A stretch of 64,000 nt of DNA from Ancylomarina sp963977525 (GTDB lineage: Bacteria > Bacteroidota > Bacteroidia > Bacteroidales > Marinifilaceae): the NCBI GenBank assembly GCA_963977525.1, contig CAXBPC010000008.1:62001-126000 (forward strand), in the 5' to 3' direction. This document shows, piece by piece, positions 44,364 to 54,499 of the stretch (positions are counted from its first letter, which is position 1; every line of letters begins with the position of its first letter). The notes beneath the pieces are model-generated. The model was not told the DNA's origin and ran no database searches. It worked only from the letters and a program-made list of their open reading frames with translations. The position numbers and the translations under genes were made by a program.

Positions 44364-47300
44364 CTATAATGAACTCAGATATTGTTGTGCTTGTTCTTCA
44401 CTTATATTCCTTCTTTTGGCGTAATCCTTAATCTGATCGTTCTGAATTTTACCTATACTAAAATACAAGGCGTCAGGATGTGCTAAATAGAGGCCACTAA
44501 CCGTTGCGGTTGGATACATGGCAAAATTTTCAGTTAGAGTTGCACCAATATTTTCTTCCACATTTAAGAAATCCCAAAGAACCTGCTTTTCTGAATGTTC
44601 AGGTAAAGATGGATAACCAAATGCCGGACGAATACCTTGATATTTCTCACGAAGCTTCTCTTCTATAGTTAGATCTTCATTAGGAGCGTATCCCCAATCT
44701 TGACTTCTAACTCTATCGTGAAGTAATTCCGTATAGGCCTCGGCCAATCTGTCTGCAAGGATCTTTATCATGATACTCTTATAGTCATCCAAATCCTCGG
44801 CATACTTTGCTAGGCTTTCTTCAATACCCAAACCTGCAGTTGCTACAAAAGCTCCTATATAGTCAATACGTTCAGATTCTAGAGGTGCAACGAAGTCTGA
44901 CAAACAAAGATTACTCAATCCTTTAGGAAACTTTTCTTGCTGTCGCAGATTGGTAAAACGAGTCAACTCAGAACTTCTTTCCTCATCGGAATAGATGATA
45001 ATATCATCACCAAAAGAATTGGCTGGAAACATGCCGAAAACTGCAGCTGCCTCAATCAAATTCTTTTCTTCGATTTCATCCAACATCAAATTAGCATCGT
45101 CGAAAAGCTTTTTAGCCTCATCCTTATACTGAGCATCTTCCATGATTTCGGGATACATGCACTTCAATTCCCAAGCTACGAAGAAGAATGTCCAATCGAT
45201 ATATTTACGGATTTCACTTACTGGAAAATTACGCTCAACTTGCAAGCCTAACTTATTGGCCTTATAGATTGGAGATGTACTCCAATCAATTTGTTCCTTA
45301 TTTGCACGAGCTTGTTCAATTGTGAAATATTCAGCTGATTTTTCTTTGGCATAAGCCTCACGAATACCATCATACTTATTGTGAACGTCTTTTAAATAGG
45401 CTTCACGCTTCTCTTTATTACATAAGTTTTTGAAAACACCAACCGATTTTGAAGCGTCGGCAACATACACAACTCCATTCGAATAATTTGGCTCAATTTT
45501 CACAGCAGTGTGCAACTCTGAAGTAGTGGCTCCACCTACAACCAATGGGATATTCAAACCCAAACGTTCCATCTCTTTGGCCACAAAAGCCATCTCCTCA
45601 AGCGAAGGTGTTATCAAGCCACTTAAACCAATAGCATCAACCTTCTCCTCTAGAGCAACTTCTAGTATTTTAGAGCAAGTGACCATAACACCAAGGTCGA
45701 TAATCTCGAAATTATTACAAGCCAATACAACGCCAACAATATTTTTACCAATATCGTGAACATCACCTTTAACGGTTGCCATCAGAATTTTATCCGAATT
45801 ACTCGTAGCTGAACCCTTTTTCTCTTCCTCGATAAAAGGTTGAAGATGTGCCACAGCTTTCTTCATTACTCTTGCCGATTTAACAACCTGAGGTAAGAAC
45901 ATTTTTCCTGATCCAAAAAGATCCCCTACACTATTCATCCCATCCATTAATGGACCTTCAATTACTTCAAGAGCTCTAGGATAGAGTTGACGAGCTTCCT
46001 CGGCATCTTCATCGATAAAATCTGTAATTCCTTTCACCAATGAATAAGACAATCGTTCCTTGACAGGTTTCTCTCTCCAAGCATCAGTTTTTGCCTGAAC
46101 TTTACCTTCCGACTTTACGTTTACAGCAAATTCAATCAGTTGCTCAGTAGCCTCTGGATGACGATTAAAAACAACATCTTCTACTTTTTTAAGAAGATTA
46201 GGTTCAATCTCATCGTAAATTTGCAACATACCTGGATTAACGATTCCCATATCCAAACCTTCCTTTATTGCACAATAGAGAAAGACAGAATGCATGGCTT
46301 CACGCACCATATTGTTTCCACGAAAGGAGAACGACAGGTTACTAATACCACCACTAACTTTCGCATGGGGAAGATTGGTTTTGATCCACTTAACTGTTTT
46401 GATGAAATCAACAGCATAATTATTATGCTCTTCAATTCCAGTCGCAATTGCCAACACGTTAGGATCAAAGATGATATCCTCTGGTGGAAAGCTAACAAGC
46501 TCGGTTAATATCTTATATGCTCTACTACAAATTTCGATGCGTCGCTCGAATGTATCTGCCTGCCCTTTTTCGTCAAAGGCCATGACAACAGCGGCCGCAC
46601 CATATCTTTTAATTTTGCGTGCCTGGTCGATAAACTCAGCTTCACCCTCTTTCATGGATATAGAGTTGACGACACATTTACCCTGCACACACTTTAATCC
46701 TGTTTCAAGTACTGACCATTTAGACGAATCGATCATGATGGGCACACGTGAAATTTCAGGTTCAGACACAAGAAGCTTTAGGAAAAATTCCATTTCAGCC
46801 TCAGCATCTAACATGGCATCATCCATGCTCACATCGATAATCTGAGCCCCATTCTCAACCTGATGACGAGCAATTGACAGAGCTTCTTCATATTTTTTTT
46901 CGTTGATTAAACGAGCAAATTTTCTTGATCCCGAGACATTGGTTCTTTCACCAATATTCACAAAATTGGATAGAGAATTGATTCTTAAAAGCTCAAGTCC
47001 GCTCAAACGAGTTTCGGGTTCGATAATAGGTAACTGACGAGGCTTTTCACTTTTCACCGCCTCAGCCAATGCGCGAATATGCTCGGGGCGTGTCCCACAA
47101 CATCCCCCTACAATATTTATCTTCTCACCTTTTAATAAGTTTTGAAGATCAGAAGTCATTGTTTGTGGCGTTTCGTCGTACTCGCCAAGTTCGTTAGGTA
47201 AGCCTGCATTGGGATACACACTTACATAAACTGGAATCAACTTATCTAATTGCTCGATATAAGGGACCAAGTCCTTAGCTCCAAAAGCACAGTTTAAACC

Positions 47301-48017
47301 TAAACTTAAAAGTCTATCCGATTTCATAGAAGTGATAAAAGCCTCCAATGTTTGACCAGAAAGTGTTCTACCACTATTATCCGTAATAGTTCCTGAAAGC
47401 ATAATAGGCAAATCCAGATTTCTTTCAGTTAGGATTTCATCTGCAGCAAAAACAGCAGCTTTGGCATTAAGCGTATCGAATATAGTTTCTATCAAAAGAA
47501 CATCAACACCACCGTCAATCAAACCATTAATTTGCTCGGTATAAATCTTCACCAAATCGTCAAAACCAACATCGCGATAACCTGGGTCTTCGACCTTAGG
47601 CGACATAGAAGCTGTTTTATTGGTAGGACCAATTGCTCCAGCTACCCATCGTGGAGTTGAGGCATCCTCTTTTTGAATTTCTGCAATAACTTCACGTGCA
47701 TTTTTAGCCGCTTCAAAATTCAATTCATAAGCCAAGTCTTCCAATCCATAATCGATAAGAGAAATAGCATTGGAATTAAACGTATTAGTTTCGATGATAT
47801 GAGCACCTGCTTTTAAGAAGTCTCTATGAATCGATTTTATTATTTCAGGTTTCGTTAGGGTTAACAAATCGTTATGCCCTTTCTGATCGAAAGCCGAATT
47901 TACAAATCTCTCTCCTCTAAAATCAGATTCTGACAATTCGAAAGTTTGTATCATAGTACCCATAGCACCATCTAACACCAAAATCTGTTCCTTTAATATT
48001 TCTTTTATCGATGTCAT
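44364..48017 (-). CDS. metH: Cobalamin-dependent methionine synthase
   Basis: 1217 residues from ATG at 48017. Order of modules: homocysteine domain (about 1-330, with GLNCAFGA and VGGCCGTRPEHI giving the three zinc cysteines), folate domain (about 360-620, NIGERTNVSGSRKF), cobalamin domain (about 650-880, DVHDIGKNIVGVVL with the cobalt-binding His), and the SAM-dependent activation domain with RPAFGYPSLPEHSEK near the end. Its start lies 1 bp past the lysC stop, so the two are coupled. Confidence 0.97.
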   Translation of the reverse strand: MTSIKEILKEQILVLDGAMGTMIQTFELSESDFRGERFVNSAFDQKGHNDLLTLTKPEIIKSIHRDFLKAGAHIIETNTFNSNAISLIDYGLEDLAYELNFEAAKNAREVIAEIQKEDASTPRWVAGAIGPTNKTASMSPKVEDPGYRDVGFDDLVKIYTEQINGLIDGGVDVLLIETIFDTLNAKAAVFAADEILTERNLDLPIMLSGTITDNSGRTLSGQTLEAFITSMKSDRLLSLGLNCAFGAKDLVPYIEQLDKLIPVYVSVYPNAGLPNELGEYDETPQTMTSDLQNLLKGEKINIVGGCCGTRPEHIRALAEAVKSEKPRQLPIIEPETRLSGLELLRINSLSNFVNIGERTNVSGSRKFARLINEKKYEEALSIARHQVENGAQIIDVSMDDAMLDAEAEMEFFLKLLVSEPEISRVPIMIDSSKWSVLETGLKCVQGKCVVNSISMKEGEAEFIDQARKIKRYGAAAVVMAFDEKGQADTFERRIEICSRAYKILTELVSFPPEDIIFDPNVLAIATGIEEHNNYAVDFIKTVKWIKTNLPHAKVSGGISNLSFSFRGNNMVREAMHSVFLYCAIKEGLDMGIVNPGMLQIYDEIEPNLLKKVEDVVFNRHPEATEQLIEFAVNVKSEGKVQAKTDAWREKPVKERLSYSLVKGITDFIDEDAEEARQLYPRALEVIEGPLMDGMNSVGDLFGSGKMFLPQVVKSARVMKKAVAHLQPFIEEEKKGSATSNSDKILMATVKGDVHDIGKNIVGVVLACNNFEIIDLGVMVTCSKILEVALEEKVDAIGLSGLITPSLEEMAFVAKEMERLGLNIPLVVGGATTSELHTAVKIEPNYSNGVVYVADASKSVGVFKNLCNKEKREAYLKDVHNKYDGIREAYAKEKSAEYFTIEQARANKEQIDWSTSPIYKANKLGLQVERNFPVSEIRKYIDWTFFFVAWELKCMYPEIMEDAQYKDEAKKLFDDANLMLDEIEEKNLIEAAAVFGMFPANSFGDDIIIYSDEERSSELTRFTNLRQQEKFPKGLSNLCLSDFVAPLESERIDYIGAFVATAGLGIEESLAKYAEDLDDYKSIMIKILADRLAEAYTELLHDRVRSQDWGYAPNEDLTIEEKLREKYQGIRPAFGYPSLPEHSEKQVLWDFLNVEENIGATLTENFAMYPTATVSGLYLAHPDALYFSIGKIQNDQIKDYAKRRNISEEQAQQYLSSL

Positions 48018-48018
48018 T

Positions 48019-49326
48019 TTATCGTCTTTTTTCTTGTTCACAGCAACAACTCTCAACTGGTATTTCTTTACTGCCTTGACTTAAAAATATTGCGGTATTC
48101 TTATTTTTTTGCTCTATTAAAATCTTATGCCCTTCTGTAATTTCAGTAATAGTATTAGGTGTATAATGACGAACAGTTATCAGTTCCAAGCCATCTTCAC
48201 GCTCTACATCATATTTCACTTTTAAGTCATCGATAAGTCCATCGATAAATCGAAATGAATAGCTGACACAAAATACAAAACTAACAGCTGTATTCTGCGT
48301 AAAATTCAGTTTCACACCATACTTATTGATTAAAGAAAACACGAAAAACAAATCGGTCTCACCAATGAAAGAAAAATTATGAGGTTTGATACTGATCAAA
48401 ACCTGCTTCTTCTTTACTATAAAGTTAGGCAATAATGGATGAGGGAGCTCCCCCTTTGTGATTAAAGTACCCTCTTCTTTAGGCTTAATAAAAGATTTTA
48501 CCCATAAAGGAATTTCTTTTGCCTGAAGAGGCTTGATGGTTTTAGGGTGAATCACACTTGCTCCATAATACGATAACTCAATGGCTTCTTGATAAGGAAT
48601 TAAATCGAGCTTGGTTGTATTAGAAAAGTAATCTGGATCAGCATTTAAAACACCCAAAACATCTTTCCAAATGATCATTTTTTCCGCATTCAGAATATAA
48701 GCTAAAATAGCTGCCGTATAATCAGATCCTTCGCGACCTAAAGAACAGGTATTCCCTTTAAAATCAGAAGCAATAAAACCTTGTGTGATATAAAGTGAAT
48801 TATTCTCTGCGTTGAATTTCTTCAGAACTTTTTCTTCAGAACTATCCCAAAGAATATTGGCATCTCTATATTTATCATCGGCATCTAAACATGTTCTGAT
48901 ATCAACCCACTCATTCACTTGTCCTGTTTTGTTTAAGTAAGTCGAAACTATAGTCGTTGATAACAATTCTCCATATGCAATTAGTTGATCGTATTCAAAA
49001 TTGAAAGACTCACTAAAAGGTTTAGATAATCGAAGCTCTATTTCTGTAAAAAAAGCCTGAAGCTTCTCTAATAAATCTTGTGGAAACTCATCGAATAAAT
49101 CGAGCGTGAGAGTCAGGTGTTTCTCTTTCACTTCTTCCAACAACTCATTAACATTAGCTTTCCCTGAATAATGTGCATCAACAATCCCTTCTAACAAATT
49201 GGTCGTATTGCCAACTGCCGAAATCACAACAGCCAAAGGTTCGCTAAGCTCTCCTATTATTTTACTGATATTTTTAATGGCTGCAGCATCTTTTACTGAT
49301 ACCCCACCAAACTTATATATGATCAT
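48019..49326 (-). CDS. lysC: Aspartate kinase (monofunctional)
   Basis: 435 residues. The N-terminal kinase shows YKFGGVSV (4-11), SLGREGSDYTAAILA (catalytic loop) and VIHPKTIKPL. The C-terminal part (about 290-420) is ACT-like and probably allosteric. It ends with an unusual CCCEQEKRR tail. It makes aspartyl phosphate for methionine, threonine and lysine. Placement between hom and metH suggests an isozyme dedicated to methionine. Confidence 0.93.
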   Translation of the reverse strand: MIIYKFGGVSVKDAAAIKNISKIIGELSEPLAVVISAVGNTTNLLEGIVDAHYSGKANVNELLEEVKEKHLTLTLDLFDEFPQDLLEKLQAFFTEIELRLSKPFSESFNFEYDQLIAYGELLSTTIVSTYLNKTGQVNEWVDIRTCLDADDKYRDANILWDSSEEKVLKKFNAENNSLYITQGFIASDFKGNTCSLGREGSDYTAAILAYILNAEKMIIWKDVLGVLNADPDYFSNTTKLDLIPYQEAIELSYYGASVIHPKTIKPLQAKEIPLWVKSFIKPKEEGTLITKGELPHPLLPNFIVKKKQVLISIKPHNFSFIGETDLFFVFSLINKYGVKLNFTQNTAVSFVFCVSYSFRFIDGLIDDLKVKYDVEREDGLELITVRHYTPNTITEITEGHKILIEQKNKNTAIFLSQGSKEIPVESCCCEQEKRR

Positions 49327-49375
49327 GCTGTATGTTAGTTTTTAAAATTATCAGATGAATTCACATCATTCTTAA

Positions 49376-50566
49376 TTATTCATCACCCAGATAAGCCAAG
49401 AAAATATCTTTATCAACCAGCTGCTTTTTAATCTTTTTCAAATCTGAAAGGTTAATATTACCAATCACATAGTTGAAATCTTTACCTGTTAAGGACTCTG
49501 TAACTTCAGAAAACTTAAACAGCTCTAAATCTTCTTTTTTTGTATATCTCAAATAAATTTGAACCGACATATCGTTGGTATATTCTAAACCACCATAATA
49601 TTTCAACTTCTTATATTCATACTTGTAGTTATACGCCAAAGCAGTAATATCTGAAAGAACTGCCGATCCTGTTGGATGAGATCCTGCTCCCTTACCATAC
49701 ATGAATTGATTATCGTAGAAATTACCTTGAATCAACACACCATTATAATGATCTTCTACTGTATAAGCGTGCTCTGTTGGTTTCACAAACTTTGGTGCAA
49801 CCAATAAGTTCACATGATTGCCATTAAGTTTAGTTACTTTACCTAACAGTCGAATCTTATAACCTTTCTGAGAAGCTAGCTGAATATCGTGAGCAGACAA
49901 TCTTGATATTCCAATATTGAAGACTTGATCAGGATGAACAAATAACCCAAATCCGTGAACAGTAAGAATGATTAACTTATAAAGCGTATCGAATCCTTCA
50001 ACATCCGAAGTTGGATCGCTCTCAGCAAATCCTAAATCCTGCGCTTGCTTTAAGGCCACATCATAGTCAAGGTTTTCATTGAAAATCTTACTCAAAATAT
50101 AATTAGATGAACCATTCAAAATACCACTAACTGACTGAAGTAAGTCGTTATCGTAGTACTCTTCCAAATTACGGATGATTGGAATACTACCACAAGCCGA
50201 TGCTTCATATAAGAAGGAAACCTTGTGTTTCCATTGTAATTGAATCAATTCCTCAATATGATAAGCCAACATCTTTTTGTTTGCAGAAACAACATGTTTT
50301 CCATTTTGAAGAGCTGTCTTTACAATTCTATAGGCCTCATCTGCGTCATCAATCAATTCAGCAACAACATTAATTTCAGGATCATTCAAAATATCATCTG
50401 GATTTAGAGTCAAAACCTCAGGAGACAAATCGCGTTCTTTAGACGGATCTTTCACACAAACCTTAACAATTGAGGCATCGAGCCCCTTAGAGTTTTTCAA
50501 AACATGAGCCAAACCTGAGCCCACTACTCCAAAACCAAATACACCAATGTTTAACTTCTTACTCAT
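49376..50566 (-). CDS. hom: Homoserine dehydrogenase
   Basis: 396 residues. Rossmann motif GVFGFGVVGSG (8-18). The catalytic region shows SANKKMLAYH, ASACGSIPIIRNLEEYY, GILNGSSNYILSK and DPTSDVEGFDTLYK. A short C-terminal extension lacks an obvious ACT domain, so threonine feedback may be absent. It reduces aspartate semialdehyde to homoserine. It follows metX by 9 bp. Confidence 0.95.
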   Translation of the reverse strand: MSKKLNIGVFGFGVVGSGLAHVLKNSKGLDASIVKVCVKDPSKERDLSPEVLTLNPDDILNDPEINVVAELIDDADEAYRIVKTALQNGKHVVSANKKMLAYHIEELIQLQWKHKVSFLYEASACGSIPIIRNLEEYYDNDLLQSVSGILNGSSNYILSKIFNENLDYDVALKQAQDLGFAESDPTSDVEGFDTLYKLIILTVHGFGLFVHPDQVFNIGISRLSAHDIQLASQKGYKIRLLGKVTKLNGNHVNLLVAPKFVKPTEHAYTVEDHYNGVLIQGNFYDNQFMYGKGAGSHPTGSAVLSDITALAYNYKYEYKKLKYYGGLEYTNDMSVQIYLRYTKKEDLELFKFSEVTESLTGKDFNYVIGNINLSDLKKIKKQLVDKDIFLAYLGDE

Positions 50567-50575
50567 TACAATGTT

Positions 50576-51589
50576 CTATTTATAAAATGATTGAATAACC
50601 TTCGATAATTGTTTCTGCTCCAATAAAAAACCATCGTGTCCGTACAATGAATTAATTTCAGCATACTGAGCTCCAGGAATATTTTGAGCAATGAATTTTT
50701 GTTCAGCTACTGGAAACAATAAATCAGACTCTACCCCTATAACCAATGTCTTCACCCTAATTTGGCTGAGTGCATTTTCTGTTGAAATTCGCCCTCTTCC
50801 AATATTATGCCCATCCATTATTTTTGACAATTGCCAATAGGAATAAGCATTAAATCGATTCGCTAATTTTAAACCCTGATAGTTTTGATAAGAACTAGCT
50901 TTAAAATCATCCTGTTTATCGTGATCCGTTTCACTTTGTGTATCTTGATAAGTTTGGTAGTTTCGATAACTCAACAATGCTATTGATCGAGCTGTTTTCA
51001 TACCTTCTAAACCTGCCGTATTATTCGACTCTTTCCAAGTCGGATCAACAGCTATAGCCATTCTTTGCGATTCGTTAAAGGCAATTCCCCAAGGTGAGTG
51101 CTGTGCGTTACTAGCTAAGAAAACCAAATGCTCAAGATGCCCTTTCAAATTGTAAGCCCATTCTAAGGCTTGCATGCCTCCCAATGAACTACCTATTAGA
51201 GTATGAATTTTCTCAACACCTAATTCAATTCTTAAAAGTTCATGAGCTGCTGCTAAATCACGAACTGATAATTGAGGAAAATCGTGATAAAAAGGTTTTT
51301 CTGTTTTGCTATTGGTACTTAAAGGGCCTGAACTTCCATAACATGAACCCAAAATATTAGCACAAACAATAAAGTGTTCCTTTGGGTTGAAAAAATCTTG
51401 CTCGCCAAACAATCCTGCCCACCAATCGAAAACATCAGAATTGGCTGTAAGTGCATGACAAACCCATATCACATTATTCTTTTTAGGATTATACTCCCCA
51501 TAAGTGTGATAAGCAATAGTTACATCCTCGAGCAGTTGTCCAGACTCTAAGATTAAACCTTCGTTATATTTGAAATATATTGGATTCAC
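50576..51589 (-). CDS. metX: Homoserine O-acetyltransferase
   Basis: 337 residues of alpha/beta hydrolase fold. The nucleophile Ser lies in GSSLGGMQALEW, the Asp in GVESDLLFPV, and the His in LYGHDGFLLE. VWVCHALTANS matches the oxyanion segment of MetX. It acetylates homoserine for direct sulfhydrylation by the next enzyme. 119 bp separate it from metY upstream. Confidence 0.94.
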   Translation of the reverse strand: MNPIYFKYNEGLILESGQLLEDVTIAYHTYGEYNPKKNNVIWVCHALTANSDVFDWWAGLFGEQDFFNPKEHFIVCANILGSCYGSSGPLSTNSKTEKPFYHDFPQLSVRDLAAAHELLRIELGVEKIHTLIGSSLGGMQALEWAYNLKGHLEHLVFLASNAQHSPWGIAFNESQRMAIAVDPTWKESNNTAGLEGMKTARSIALLSYRNYQTYQDTQSETDHDKQDDFKASSYQNYQGLKLANRFNAYSYWQLSKIMDGHNIGRGRISTENALSQIRVKTLVIGVESDLLFPVAEQKFIAQNIPGAQYAEINSLYGHDGFLLEQKQLSKVIQSFYK

Positions 51590-51708
51590 TTGGATTGATT
51601 TTGTTGTGTTTGTTAATGAATTCTAGAGGATCTCTTAATCAATAGGGCAAGAGATAATACAGCTAGTCTGAGATTAAGGAAAACTCAGACTAACTGAAAT
51701 CGTCCTTA

Positions 51709-53025
51709 CTAATCAACTATTTCTAATATTGCTTTTTCTACTGATTGTTTAATATCTGCTTTAATATCTTCTATATGCTCAATACCAACTGAGATTCTCA
51801 ATAATCCAGGCTCAACACCAGAATTCTTTTGTTCCTCTAAACTCAATTGTTCATGAGTTGTAGAACTAGGGTGAATAATTAACGTTTTAGCATCACCAAG
51901 GTTGGCTACATGAGATAGTAGCTCTACACCATCAACCAATTTATCTGCAACTTCTTTTCCACCTTTCACTTTGAAAGTCAGAACAGAACCAGCTCCTTTT
52001 GTGAAGTATTTCTTTGCTATTTCGTAATAAGGACTCGAAGGCAAACCCGGATAATTAACCTGTTCTATCCAATCTTGTCTTTCTAACCATTTTGCTAAAG
52101 CGTAGGTATTTTCAATATGACGATCTAATCGAAGAGACAATGTTTCTAGACCTTGCAGTAGAAGGAATGAATTAAATGGACTCTGGGAACAACCGTAATC
52201 TCTTAAACCCTCAACTCGAGCACGAATTGCGAAAGCGATATTACCAAATGGTCCGTCCGATCCAAAAGTATCCCAAAAAACCAAACCATGGTAACCATCA
52301 GATGGTTCAGAGAATTGAGGGAATTTTCCATTACCCCAATTGTAATTTCCACCATCAACAATTACGCCTCCTACTGCGGTTCCATGTCCACAAATCCACT
52401 TGGTTGCAGATTCAACAACCACATTGGCTCCGTGATCAATTGGGCGGAAGAGGTAACCTGCAGCTCCAAGAGTATTATCGACTATCAGTGGTAAATCAAA
52501 CTCTTTAGCAATTGCTGAAACCTTCTCGAAATCAGGAATTGAAAACTTTGGGTTTGGTAAAGCTTCCACATAGATTGCTTTTGTATTCTCATCAATCAAT
52601 GGAATAATAGTCTCAGGCTCATCGATATCTACAAAACGACATTCGATACCTAATCGTTTAAACTGAACTTTAAACTGATTGTAAGTTCCCCCATAGACCT
52701 GAGCAGCACTCACAAAATTATCACCACGTTCCAAAATATTCGTTAAAGCGAGGAACTGTGCAGCCTGCCCAGATCCTGTTGCTACTGCAGCAACACCGCC
52801 CTCTAAGGCAGCAATCCTTTTCTCAAAAACATCGTTAGTTGGGTTTTGCAAACGGGTATAAATATTCCCGAATTGCTTTAAGCCAAATAAGTCTGCAGCA
52901 TGCTTCGAATCGTTGAATGTGTAGGCTGTAGTTTGATATATTGGTACCGCTCTTGAGTTAGTTGTTGCATCAACTTCCTGACCTGCGTGTATTTGTAGAG
53001 TTTCGTATCTTAAATTTTCAGACAT
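51709..53025 (-). CDS. metY: O-acetylhomoserine sulfhydrylase (MetY type)
   Basis: 438 residues of the Cys/Met PLP family. YTRLQNPTNDVFEKRIAALE, ATGSGQAAQFLAL, DNTLGAAGYLFRP and VESATKWICGHGT with the PLP Lys are diagnostic for the MetY branch. It makes homocysteine from O-acetylhomoserine and sulfide. First structural gene of the operon, 302 bp after the leader peptide stop. Confidence 0.95.
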   Translation of the reverse strand: MSENLRYETLQIHAGQEVDATTNSRAVPIYQTTAYTFNDSKHAADLFGLKQFGNIYTRLQNPTNDVFEKRIAALEGGVAAVATGSGQAAQFLALTNILERGDNFVSAAQVYGGTYNQFKVQFKRLGIECRFVDIDEPETIIPLIDENTKAIYVEALPNPKFSIPDFEKVSAIAKEFDLPLIVDNTLGAAGYLFRPIDHGANVVVESATKWICGHGTAVGGVIVDGGNYNWGNGKFPQFSEPSDGYHGLVFWDTFGSDGPFGNIAFAIRARVEGLRDYGCSQSPFNSFLLLQGLETLSLRLDRHIENTYALAKWLERQDWIEQVNYPGLPSSPYYEIAKKYFTKGAGSVLTFKVKGGKEVADKLVDGVELLSHVANLGDAKTLIIHPSSTTHEQLSLEEQKNSGVEPGLLRISVGIEHIEDIKADIKQSVEKAILEIVD

Positions 53026-53326
53026 AGCTATCTTAATTTTTGGATAGAGTATTCCTCTTAAGAAATACCACTTCCTTGTTACTTTTTTATGGAATTAAAC
53101 AATTTAGGGTGAGTGTAGGTATACTGACTCACAAAGGCACAAAAACTTACAAGTTTGAGCTACAATGCAGTTAAGCTTAATTAAAAAAGATTGTACAATT
53201 CTGAATCCTAATCAATTAGATTAGAAAGAATTAATCACAAAATGTAAAGGTTTTTGAGTTCCCTTATCGGAGTTATTTTATACGCACTGGCATCTAAAAA
53301 AGGGGAAATTTTATAGACAGAATGCG

Positions 53327-53446
53327 TTAAATCATACGCATCGTCATTTGCATTCGCATCACCTGAGTAGATGTGCTATGTAGTTGCAAATGTAAATTCA
53401 ACTCCTGTGGAGCTACCTGATGGATGTAATGATTTTCTGTCTTCAT
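53327..53446 (-). CDS. Methionine-rich leader peptide between SAM-I riboswitch and metY
   Basis: 39 codons, ATG at 53446 and TAA at 53329-53327. The peptide begins MKTENHYIHQVAPQELNLHL and ends QVMRMQMTMRMI, so five of the last eleven residues are Met, alternating with other residues. Its start is 8 nt past the closing P1 strand of the SAM aptamer. An ATGCGT / ACGCAT hairpin spans its stop codon, and a competing ACGCA / TGCGT pairing (3' arm near 53279-53283) overlaps it. Such a run of Met codons would stall ribosomes when charged Met-tRNA is scarce. Existence as a gene is inferred from composition and place. Confidence 0.65.
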   Translation of the reverse strand: MKTENHYIHQVAPQELNLHLQLHSTSTQVMRMQMTMRMI

Positions 53447-53453
53447 AGTTTCT

Positions 53454-53560
53454 AATTTATATTCACCAATTACTTGGTCAGGATTTGACACCTTTCGGTT
53501 TTGGAACCGCGGTTGTCAGAAGTTCATCGAGCCTGTTCTCTCACTTCTTCTGTATAAATT
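53454..53560 (-). ncRNA. SAM-I (S-box) riboswitch
   Basis: Minus strand: P1 AATTTATA (53560-53553) / TATAAATT (53461-53454). Between them are the conserved SAM-I elements GGCTCGATGAACTTCTGACA then ACC, and CCGAAAGGTGTCAAATCCTG. It binds S-adenosylmethionine and should repress the metY-metF operon. The expression platform is not an obvious terminator; it may act on the leader peptide start just downstream. Confidence 0.92.
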
Positions 53561-53600
53561 ATGCCCTCTAAATAGAGGTTTCTTCTCTTATAACTGTGAG

Positions 53601-53608
53601 CAAATGTA
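53601..53608 (-). promoter_or_regulatory. Candidate -7 box of the methionine operon
   Basis: TACATTTG on the minus strand matches TANNTTTG, about 40 nt before the aptamer. A -33 TTTG is not evident. Confidence 0.5.
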
Positions 53609-53866
53609 GAGATGTTTTTTTAATATCCTAATCTAAATATCGTCACTTCTGTCTAAATAACGAATAAACAGAAACACAACGCCTTTATAAATCAGTTATA
53701 TAGCATTAATATTTATTTTAAAACTATCTCTAAATAAAATTTCAGAAAATATAAATTCGAAGATCAGACATCAAAACCTATTCTGAATATTAATATTTAC
53801 AGGCTTTATCAATTGTATCTCTTCTTTCGTATATTTATCACAATTCTGAACCTAAAAAATTAAACG

Positions 53867-54385
53867 ATGAATATTCAAATCCGTCCTGAACACAAAAATG
53901 ACATATCAGCTATATCGATGATTAATGACATGGCTTTTGGTCAAGAAGACGAAGGAAAATTGATCGTTAAATTACGTAAGAATAAAAATTTCATTAAGGA
54001 TTTATCTCTAGTAGCTTGTATGGGAAATGAAATTATTGGACACATCCTTTTTTCTAAAATCATCATTAAAAATAATGATGAGGAATTTGAATCACTTGCA
54101 CTTGCCCCCATGTCTGTTATTCCGGAGTTTCAAGGATTGGGTATTGGTTCAGAATTGATAAAAAAAGGTCTACAAAAGGCTATTAAACTTGGTTACGACT
54201 CAGTTATTGTTTTAGGTCACGAGAACTTTTACCCTAAATTTAAATTCACACCAGCTAATCAATTTCAAATCACCTGTCCTATTGAAGTTCCTGATGTTAA
54301 CTTTATGGCTCTTGAGCTGAAAAAAGGAAGTTTAGATGCTGTTTCAGGATGTGTGGTTTATCCTAAAGAATTCAACGACTTATAG
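53867..54385 (+). CDS. GNAT family N-acetyltransferase (YhbS-like)
   Basis: 172 residues. The start IQIRPEHKNDISAISMINDMAFG and the acetyl-CoA loop EFQGLGIGSELIKKGL match the YhbS-like GNATs. VIVLGHENFYPKFKF and the C-terminal L....L.GC.VYP strand are also usual. The substrate is unknown. Divergent from the methionine operon; 300 bp of AT-rich DNA separate its start from the riboswitch. Confidence 0.87.
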   Translation: MNIQIRPEHKNDISAISMINDMAFGQEDEGKLIVKLRKNKNFIKDLSLVACMGNEIIGHILFSKIIIKNNDEEFESLALAPMSVIPEFQGLGIGSELIKKGLQKAIKLGYDSVIVLGHENFYPKFKFTPANQFQITCPIEVPDVNFMALELKKGSLDAVSGCVVYPKEFNDL

Positions 54386-54499
54386 CGAACAGTAATCTGA
54401 ATATTTCGTAAACCAGGTAAATAACAAAACACTTTGAATTATTTATAATTCAAATTAACCCTAATCAAAGCCTTCAAAGAGTTCGAAACCGTACACTCC

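Noticed and set aside
46140..46845. Long plus-strand frames opposite metH
   Set aside because: They are antisense shadows of a strongly conserved gene.
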